The notes beneath the pieces are model-generated. The model saw nothing but the letters and a program-made list of their open reading frames with translations. It had not been told where the DNA came from and ran no database searches. The translations under genes and the position numbers were made by a program. Of a stretch of 64,000 nt of DNA, positions 23,801 to 32,400 are shown one piece after another (the first letter of the stretch is position 1; every line of letters starts with the position of its first letter). The DNA is from Pempheris klunzingeri (Eukaryota > Chordata > Actinopteri > Acropomatiformes > Pempheridae), in the NCBI RefSeq assembly GCF_042242105.1, contig NC_092016.1:9314501-9378500 (forward strand). Reading direction: 5' to 3'.

Positions 23801-26792
23801 TACTCAAGTAAAAGTATCATTACTTCATAGTTACATTGACCCGTTTATTACATTACTGTCGGCTTTTCCGTTCCATGAGGTCGGCTACGGATGTGAAGAT
23901 GCATGACTAAATATGTGCTGTTTAAGCCCTGTTTAATGTCATGCGCGTGTGTGTGTGTGTGTGTGTGTTTGTATGTGTGTGTGTGTGCCCACCCATACTC
24001 AGTAATACTCAGTATATATAAATAACACACAGGAGCTTCTTGTTGTTTTGGGGAAGCTGCAGCCTTTATTCTCAACAAACTCTATATTTACTGCTAAACT
24101 TTTCTGCTGCTCCAAACTGCTCGCTTGCTCGCTCTCACTTTCTCGTCACGTACTCACACCACGAATCAGTAAAAGTAGTGAGAAGTGTGTGTAGCATCAT
24201 GTAACTGAGTAGACGTTCATAGATTGTATCACAAATTTACTTCAGTAAGATTAAAAAGTATTCTTCAAAACGACTACTCTCCGAAGTACAATTTGTTTTA
24301 AAACAAATACTCTACTACACTTAACTAAATGTAACACGATACTGTCCACCACGGACTATAATTTAACACAACAACGCTTGTTTTTATTTATTTATTAAGT
24401 GTTTTTGGTGGCTGTTTTTCTTCAATCCAAGACAAATGTCTCTCAAAATACACAATCTTGACCTGTATTATATATTTTTTTATGCAAACGTGTATTTTGT
24501 CATTTTGTTTGAGCAGAATGTGGCCAATGAGGGATCAGAGGAGCAGGGATTTTATGCCTTTGTACGCTGGCTTATAGGTGAGTCTTTAGTGTCAAACTTC
24601 TCATATTTACATTTCATTTGGATTAGGGTTGATTATTTTCATTACTGATTCATCAATTGATTTTTTGTATTAATGAGTCAATAAATTAGCCAATAAAATG
24701 TGGGGGAAAAAAAGCTATCAACTAGTCATTTGAAGCATTTCTATGTCTGATAGATATACAGAGAACTAGAAAGTGGCAAGTAAAATCAGGCTGCTTAGAT
24801 CAAATGATGAATTGACCACAAGTCCTCCTTACATTACAACCATGTCATAAATGTTATTTCTCTTGTTTCTAAATGTTTTCTGTCCGTTCAGGCATTGCCA
24901 TGTTGACCTTTGCTCTGCTGATGTCTGCGAGGATGGGCATTTTCCAGGAGACGCTGTACAAGCAGTATGGAAAACACTCCAAAGAGGCCCTCTTCTATAA
25001 TGTGAGTTTTCTTCCTGCTCCGACAGGCAGGACACGGCCAAAACATTCAAACAGCGTCAGGGAAATTCAAGCCTCATTCTGGGCTTAAAGCTTTTGGGCA
25101 CCAAGTCTGATTTCAGGCACAGAGAAATTTTAAATTCACATATTAGTTTATTCAATACACTGCACACATTTTCTCCATGACAACTTTCCAGGCTCACAAG
25201 TGTTTCTTGCTGTAATGAAAGTTTTGTTTGAGTGAGTTTGTTTGTCTGTCCTTGCAGCACTGCCTGCCTCTGCCGGGCTTCCTGCTTCTCTCCACAGACA
25301 TCTACAGCCACTGTGTCTACTTCAGTCAAAGCAGTGAGTTTCATCCATTCAGGAATACTTGTGGGTGGAAAGCTTTACATTTTGTATCTTAACTCAGAGA
25401 TGTGAACAAATATCTTGTGTTTCTCAGCTCCTGTCGATGTTCCTACGGTTGGAGTGACTGTGCCGATATTGTGGATCTACCTGCTGATGAACGTCATCAC
25501 ACAGTATCCTGTCAAAGAAAGTTCATCTCACTGGCCTCTATTTATTTAACTACTGTGACAGTTGATACTTTCAAGATGATCGAGAAAATAGGAAGAAAAA
25601 ACATATTTCTGCTTCACAAATGTATTTTTTCCACGTTTCTTTTATTTGTACGTTTTTTATTTTGAAGTACCGTATAGTTCTGCTACTTTGGGCGTCTGAA
25701 ATGACCCCACCTTCAACTCGCATAGTCAACATATCTACTGTATGACAAAAGGTTACAAATAGAGACACTGCTTCAGTTTTATGCTGACTATCCAAACTTC
25801 AATACTGTTTTCTGTCAATAAGGCTTTTTTTGCCAAATCCATGATCAGATGTCGCCAATTTTAGACCATTCACTCTTATTATCATTATTATTATTATTAG
25901 AAGTAGTAGTATTGATCGTGATAATAATAATAACAACTAGTAAACCTTATTTGTGTAGCATCTTTAATGCATGAAATGCGACAGTACTTTACGACAAATT
26001 ATACATCAAGTTATCACATGAAAAAGACATAAAATGAACAAAAAACATAATAGAATTAATTCAGAATGTTTAGGACAGTGTTGTTGTTGCACTGCTGTGT
26101 TACATTAAATGCTAACAGTTAAATGTAGCATACATGTTAAAAAATAGATGGGTTAAGCTCATTTAATTAAATTTATATTACTCAAACTAATGAATATACT
26201 ATAATTTACAATGATATGAAAATGTTCAGTTTTGATATGATTACTAAAACTGGTATCCCGTTTAAACTGCGCCTTCGTCACAGCTAAAAAGGTTAAAAAC
26301 CTGAAAATAATATAGAATCACAAATTGTTCGTTTATCATGTCCAACATCTTAGTGATTTATTGTCTGTATTGTGCCGTCGTACTCAGTAAAGACTAAATC
26401 TGTTGCATGTGAATAAATCAACATATATGTTCCATCAACGAACAGACACAACAACAGAACTACTGACATCACTGTTTGGTTAACTTTAAGGTTTTCTTCC
26501 ATTGTCTCACACTCTTGTACCAACTTTAACCAGTTTTACCAGATATGTGTGCATCCGCGGCGTGTTCATCCTGACCACAGAGTGCGCATCGCTGACGGTC
26601 ACTCTGGTGGTGACCCTGAGGAAGTTCCTCAGCCTCATCTTCTCCATCCTTTACTTCCAAAACCCCTTCACCACCTGGCACTGGGTGGGCACGGCGGTGG
26701 TCTTCCTCGGCACTCTGCTGTACACCGAGGTGTGGAGCAGCGTGCAGGCAGCTCTGCGTGGACCCGACGTCAAGGAGAAGAAGGCAGAGTGA
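20857..26792 (+). CDS. slc35b4: Nucleotide-sugar transporter SLC35B4 (UDP-xylose / UDP-GlcNAc)
   Basis: Multi-pass ER/Golgi membrane transporter that brings UDP-xylose and UDP-N-acetylglucosamine into the lumen for glycosylation. Ten exons (20857-20933, 23050-23163, 23270-23372, 23475-23524, 23647-23728, 24517-24577, 24892-25001, 25258-25333, 25428-25503, 26543-26792) join in frame into 332 residues; the human protein is 331. Diagnostic stretches include LLVREFPGCGNIVTFAQF, NYALNFNIAMPLHMIFRSGS, LLMSARMGIFQETLYK, GKHSKEALFYNH and TTECASLTVTLVVTLRKF. The first exon encodes the N-terminal hydrophobic segment. The intron after 25503 has a U12-type donor (GTATCCT) rather than a standard one. The protein ends in KKAE, a KKxx-type ER retrieval signal. 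Intron 1 carries a Tc1 remnant and a short DNA element. Confidence 0.96.
21204..22251. mobile_element. Degenerate Tc1-like transposon in slc35b4 intron 1
   Basis: The left end CACTGCTCAAAAAAATGAAG...GGAACACTTTAATCA and the right end TGATTAAAGTGTTCCCTTAATTTTTTTGAGCAGT are inverted repeats, flanked by TA-like bases (TA at 21202-21203). At about 1.05 kb it is shorter than a full Tc1 (about 1.6 kb) and has lost part of its interior. It lies opposite to slc35b4, since its transposase remnant is on the minus strand. Confidence 0.85.
21752..22210 (-). pseudogene. Tc1 transposase fragment
   Basis: An open frame of 152 residues includes RRFAVFPSTAAQLAFAREH and VLLTNESRFTLSSYDRRERV, which is the region around the first catalytic Asp of Tc1-type DDE transposases. 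The expected TDESRF reads TNESRF, so the catalytic Asp is Asn. The downstream catalytic half is missing or scrambled. The protein cannot be active. Confidence 0.75.
22634..22954 (-). mobile_element. Short palindromic-ended DNA element, slc35b4 intron 1
   Basis: Begins GAGCTGCAACCATTAATTGA and ends AATAATTTGTTGTAGCCCTAT, whose reverse complement ATAGGGCTACAACAAATTATT mirrors the start. Inside is GGACAAAACAAGACATTTGAGG, the reverse complement of text in the 4655-4880 copy. This is the most complete copy of the family in the window. Confidence 0.7.
23773..24353. mobile_element. Non-autonomous DNA element of the AGTGGTGG...AGTAAAAGTA family
   Basis: The left end reads AGTGGTGGGCTGAGTAAACACC then CTCAAGTAAAAGTATC. 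The right end reads CTTAACTAAATGTAAC then CTGTCCACCACGG. The termini form an imperfect inverted repeat. A (GT)n tract of about 40 nt at 23945-23988 sits inside. It lies in slc35b4 intron 5. A related fragment is near 38020-38230. Confidence 0.55.
24612..24725. repeat. Fragment of the GCTGCAACTA element family
   Basis: TTAGGGTTGATTATTTTCATTACTGATTCATCAATTGATTTTTTG and AATAAAATGTGGG follow the ATTATTTTCATTATCGATTAATC section of the family seen at 22634-22954. It lies in slc35b4 intron 6. Confidence 0.5.
25504..26542 (+). other. U12-type intron of slc35b4
   Basis: The donor is GTATCCTGTC, matching the minor-spliceosome consensus (GTATCCTTT) at the first seven bases. Near the acceptor, CAACTTTAACC at 26521-26531 resembles the U12 branch site TTCCTTAAC and lies 12-14 nt before the AG at 26541-26542, the short spacing U12 introns need. 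Joining CA to A restores Gln in the conserved ITQYVCIRGVF motif, which fixes both borders. Confidence 0.75.
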
Positions 26793-28680
26793 AAAGGAGG
26801 AAGAAAAGGAGGAAGGGACCGTGGTCGAGTAGAAAAACAGCCACTGTGTTGGACTTAAAGTTTCTGGTCGACTGTCCTACAGCGGTTTTATACAGTTCTG
26901 TCGTTTTGTTTTCATACTTGATCACACGTCATCGTGAAACCCTCTTACTTACTTTTTAGCCTCCTCACCCCGTCTGTGTCACTCAGTCGATCAAAAGAAA
27001 ATTAGTCCACAACCATTTTTGTCAGTTTATCGTTAAAGCTTGCCGCCGTAGTCTTTAGTAAACTTAAACAGGAGAGAATTGTTCTTGGGACTATTTTCAG
27101 AGACAGATTAACACACTATTGGATTAACTCCATGGAAACTATGGTGTCCATCACAGAGAAGTAACATTTCATGTGGCTAACTGAGTTATTGGACACCTCT
27201 GGAAGGTCTACAGTGCGGAGGAGTTAGATATTTCAGACTTTAAGTACACAGGCAGCTCAATAGTTGATCAATCCATTGTTGGCTTTGGTCTTTTAATGGG
27301 ATTTATTGATTGTAACAATAGATATAGAAAGAAAATATAGAGTATCTTCAGATGTATTATTACCAATAATACCTCATTAGCATTCATACATGAAAAATTA
27401 TGGTGCAACTTAATTTTGTCTGTAATTCTTGGTTGAATATTTATTTTCCAAAACGTAATGGTTAATTTTACTCCCTATTAAGTATCTGTAGACTTATGCT
27501 GAACACAATAATGTGATGCTGAATGGACAAACTACATTCATGTTTAAATGCAAACTCAAGCATTTTTATACCTTGACCCTATTTTTTTTTTTTTATTTGG
27601 GGATTGAAATGACTGAATGACAATTTTGGAATTGGTTCAGTATCATTTCAACCGGCAGCTGCAAATGGGCTACAGTGGCTGTGACGTAATCCTTTGAGCC
27701 CATACAGAAAGGATCCCTACAAAGGTGGACCTGTAAGATCCTTTTTATTTAACCAGATATGGCTGTTATAATAACTGTTCAAAGCCACCAGACTCCATTG
27801 AGAAAAACATCATTTTACGTCATTTTACCTCGCTGAACACCAGAGTTGCTAGTCTAGTTGCTGTGGTGTTGCTTTGGTGGTTCTAACATGTTAGTTTGGA
27901 TCCAAACTAACACCACAGTCACACAATAACACAAACAAACAAACTGACTGAGGCCGCAGTAGAAGAGCAACGCCCATGTTCTATGAGGTAGAATTAGTAG
28001 TTTTGTCAATGGAGTCTGGTGGCCTTGAACCAAGCGAGATAAGGATGTTTCTGATTAAACAATAAGGATGATACAGGTTTTCCTCTTTAGGGATTCCTTC
28101 CATAATGTTGCCCGATAGTTTGAGCCTGTCCGTAGCAAAACCAAGCACTTTTAGTGGATGTGCTTTGATGATTTAGCCCAAAGGATTACATCACAACTAT
28201 TGTAGCCTGTTCTCTTCTCACAGATGAGACGATCAACTGGACCAATTCCAAAACTTTTATTTTGTACCTTCCAGGCATTTTAAACCCAAAATAGGCCCAG
28301 GATTAAAAACACTGGAGTTATCCTTTAAGGAGCAGACCAGATGCAGTAGATGCAGACTGTTTAAATGTACACCAGGATGCTTTGTGGAGATCTTGTAGTA
28401 GCTGTAATCTTTTTTCTTTTTTTTTCTCACGTGTCAAATCGTCTCAGGTGCACTGGATCAGTATTTGTCATCACATTTCCTCTTCACACTCCATGCTCAC
28501 TGAAAATAAAACAACCTGACTACAAACAGATTATTGAGTCTCTGTAGCTGCACGATTGTTCATCACAAATAATTCATCATAGCAAGTGCATGTTTATAAG
28601 ATAGAATAAGACATTTTCATATTAGTTTTATAAGTGGTCAGAGCTGGGACACAGTGTTCCCTCACATTTTATTGACTCCA
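26793..28680. other. slc35b4 3' UTR and intergenic DNA
   Basis: No coding exon is supported. It contains the palindromic MITE at 27624-28254. A candidate AATAAA for a long slc35b4 transcript is at 28505-28510, though an earlier unseen site is possible. Confidence 0.4.
27624..28254. mobile_element. Palindromic MITE with nested inverted repeats, about 631 bp
   Basis: The ends TTTTGGAATTGGT (27624) and ACCAATTCCAAAA (to 28254) are exact inverted repeats. Further in, GGGCTACAGTGGCTGTGACG / TAATCCTTTGAGC pairs with GCCCAAAGGATTACATCACAACTATTGTAGCC. In the centre, CACCAGACTCCATTGAGAAAAA pairs with TTTTGTCAATGGAGTCTGGTGG. Almost the whole element can fold on itself. No coding capacity is seen. Confidence 0.75.
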
Positions 28681-28691
28681 GGGCCAGTCGG

Positions 28692-28726
28692 CCAATCAGG
28701 AGAGGCCTTGTTCAGCCCCAGCCAAT
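28692..28726. promoter_or_regulatory. Paired CCAAT boxes of the chchd3 promoter
   Basis: CCAAT occurs at 28692-28696 (CCAATCAGG, the full NF-Y form) and at 28722-28726 (CCAATAGC), 30 bp apart in the same orientation. They lie 157-191 bp before the chchd3 start codon, the usual position and spacing for NF-Y in TATA-less promoters. Confidence 0.6.
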
Positions 28727-28882
28727 AGCAGCTGCTGTTGTTCAGACGCAGGGGTGGGAAGGGCAGGTTGGTGCAGCTGTGAAGGAGTTGATCACACTGA
28801 GCAGCACCGACCCACGTTGTTGTTGGATCAAACGTCTCCATTAACCGCACGGTCCTGGTGTGAGCAGCTGCTGCGGGTGTGC

Positions 28883-29352
28883 ATGGGGGGAAACGGCCCG
28901 AGTCACTTCTCCCATGAGGATGGAGAAGACGGAGGAGTCACTTTTGTGAAGGGCATTCGGGTGAGTGAAAGCTTAGAGTGACTCTGCACGGATTTCAACC
29001 TGGAGAAAGTGTTAAAACATGAATTAAAGCGCTGTTTCTCCTGCAGCGCTTCAGTGGAGACAGAGATAAACACTGCAGCGGTGTTAGTCTGCAGCCCAGG
29101 AGGGTTTTTCAATCAAGTCCTTTAGTGCTGTGATGTGGAAAGTATCGACCTCACCCCCCATGTTTGTTGTTACTGCGCTCAAAGGCAGCGGCTTCACCTC
29201 CCTGACTGCTCTGGTGTTAAATATAGAAAGAAAGAAATGGTCGTTTGTCTCATGAACCAACACACAGAGAGAGAAAAACACATTCTGCATATTCTGAATA
29301 TAACTGCAGAAGAGCAGCTTTTTAATTCCTCAAAATATTAGAATTAAAGGTG

Positions 29353-29406
<54 letters not shown>

Positions 29407-32400
29407 AAACTCTTTGAACAATCCTAATTATTATGAGCAGTTATAAATCTGTCAATAATTATTTTATTGACTACTATCTGTGACTGTTTGCAAAATCAAG
29501 TAAACTTTTAACAAGGTTCAATCAGCCCAACATTGGTTGTCCTTTTTCCCAACAAGGTTCCCACTAATACTAACAATAATTCTAATAATAACAATAATAA
29601 TGATAATAATAAGGATGTTAGGTACTTTCTGTAAAGGTAATTTTGTGATTATGACAAATCATTTTGTTACGGTCTCCTCTTGTTGAAATAGGTAATAAAC
29701 CATCTGTCTCATCATATCAAGAAAGTTGAAGGTCAACATTAGATTTTTGTGTAGAAAAAAAACTCACGTTTCTCTTCTTCTAGTCGAACCATTGCACAGT
29801 TTACAGTTCTGTCTGTGTTCGATTGTGGTGATGCTGTAAACATGCTCGCTCCTCCCTCCACCTTTAAGTCTTCTTACTCTGTGCTTCATCACAGGTGACA
29901 CATTTGTCACTCATCTCATGGGACAGCCCTCTTAGACCAACAGAAGGGAGATCAGCGTTGTATTTTTGTATGTTTATTTATATCTCTACTCCAAAAAAAA
30001 ACTGCCTTGTTACCTCTGCTGTGGCAGCACTTAAACACAGCACTTGAATTATCAGCTCACAGGCCATTTTAACATTAGCTGTACGTCTTGTTCACACTGG
30101 ACCTGGAAAAAGGTGTTTTTTCAGATATCACGCTGCGTACAAATGGACCGAGCTCCTCAAACACATGAAACTGCATTATCTCGCTTTACTTGAACATTTT
30201 AAAAGGTTATATTTATGTACTTGCGGTTGTTTGTCTCAATTGTGAAAAACTGATAATCTGTCCACGTTTGGACTGCGTTCGTATATTTGTTTTGTATCTC
30301 ATAATTAAGTGATAAATGAGACCTATTTAAATAAAAGAGAAAAGAATAAAGAAATATCAGGCTGTCAGAGCTGTTCAAACTCCATACAGTAGCTGCTCTG
30401 GAGCTTTCTGTCTTATCACATGATCTTCCTCAGCAGATGGAGGTTTCTGCGTTATCACAGGGCATCTCGTCCCCGTTTAAAAGCTTAAAAGTTAATTCCT
30501 CAACTGAACGGACTGAAAAAGGAGCTTTTAATCTAAAATGTTTTCCAGTAATAGTGAAAATCTAAAACTCTTGATCACGAAATAATTAATAAAGTGTACA
30601 GTAAATCTTTTTTTTTTTTATCATCACTTAAATTATTTTATGATCTCGGCCTGTGTTCGTGCAGCAGCATCATAACAACAAGTGTTTCTCTCTTTTCTCT
30701 CCTGTTGTCAGCTGTCGGACAAAGTCATCAACCGGATGAAACAGTCGCCAAAGGTCGTCTGTCCCCAGCTCTCGCAAAATGCAAAACCTCCTCCACCCGA
30801 GGCACAGACGCCCACGCCGGCTCCCGCCCCCTCTGTTGAACACTTAATGCCTCTTCTGACGACTCCTCCACCTCCCATCATCCCTCCTCCTCCTCTGCAG
30901 GAAGCCGCATCCACACCTCCGTCAGTGCAGCCTGTAAAGCTCGTCCCTCCTCCGCCTGTAAAGTTTCACTCCCTTCCTCCTGCCTCTGTGGAGCCTCCAC
31001 CCGTGGAGCCAAAGATACCACCTGTAACCGACCCTATTGTCTCAGCTCCTCCTCCACCACCTCAACAAGTCGAAGCACCTGTGGAGCCTGTATCTCCTCC
31101 TCCTGTAATCGCTGACTCCCTTCCTCCTACGACTGTGGAGCCTGTATCTCCTCCTCCTGTAATCGCTGACTCCCTTCCTCCTACGACTGTGGAGCCTGCA
31201 GCCCCACCTCCACCTATAGAGTTGAAAACTCCACCTGTACCCGACCCTGTTTTCTCAGCCCCTCTTCCACCTCCATCCACACCTTCCCCACAAGTCGAAG
31301 CACCTGTGGAGCCTGTATCTCCTCCTCCTCCTCCTCCTCCTCCTGTAATCGCGGACTCCATTCCTCCTACAACTGTGGAGCCTGCAGCCCCACCTCCACC
31401 TATAGAGCTGAAAACTCCACCTGTACCCGACCCTGTTTTCGCAGCCCCTCCTCCACCTCCATCCGCACCTTCCCCACAAGTCGAAGCACCTGTGGAGCTT
31501 GAATCTCCTCCTCCTCCTCCTCCTCCTCCTCCTGCTGTAGTGGAGCCAGTAGTCCTGCCACCTGTTGAGTCCTTCATCCCACTTCATGTAGAGCCAGAAA
31601 CCCCGTCTATGCCTGTTGAACCTATTCCCCTGCCTCCACCTGTAGAGTCAGTCACGGCAGCTGTAGCTCCATCTGAACCTTTAGCTCCACCTCTGCCCTC
31701 TGAACCAACACCTCCAGTTGCCATTGAACCTGCTGCTATAGCTCTCTCTGTCGAACCTCTTGAACCTGTCGTCCTGTCGATGCTGCCAGTGGAAACAGTT
31801 CAGCCTCCACCCACTGTTGAATCTACACCCACTGAACCAATAAACCCACCCTGTCCTGTTGACTCGGCTCCAGTTGAAGCTCTAGTTTTACCTCCACAAG
31901 TGGAGACGACACTTGTTGAGCCGGCAGCCTCACCTGCAGCAGTTGAAGCAGTGCCTCCGGTCGTGGTTCCAGCTGTCGATGCACCACCTCCATGCGAACT
32001 GGCTCCACCCGCACCTCCTCCAGAGCCTGTGGCTGCACCCTCTGCTCCTCCAGAGCTCACTTTTGAAGAGTCCTCCCTGCCCTGTCACTGTGTGGAGCTG
32101 GCCGTCGTACCTGCTGATGCACCTGCAAGTGAACCCCTCACAGAGCCTGTAACTCCACTTCCACCTGACCCAGCTCCACCTGTTGAGGAGCCCACCATCA
32201 CCCTGTCCCTGCCCCCTGTCGCTGAGGATGAAATTCCGACTGTCGCCTTAGTGCCTCCACCTGCAGCAGGTGAGCTGAACACCACAATGAGCATGTTCAT
32301 ACTTATAGTAACACTTAAAAATAAATCTACTAAATCTCCTCTGTTTTTTTCCACCACATATTTAATGTGTTTACATGCAGCTCCTCCCGTTTCTCCTGAA

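Noticed and set aside
25501-25665. Continuation of slc35b4 exon 9 through the open frame after 25503
   Set aside because: Reading through loses the conserved ITQYVCIRGVF; the U12 junction restores it exactly.
31062-31587. Long glycine-rich and arginine-rich frames on the minus strand
   Set aside because: They are the antisense shadow of the proline-rich chchd3 exon (CCT/CCA codons read as AGG/TGG); splice-supported coding is on the plus strand.
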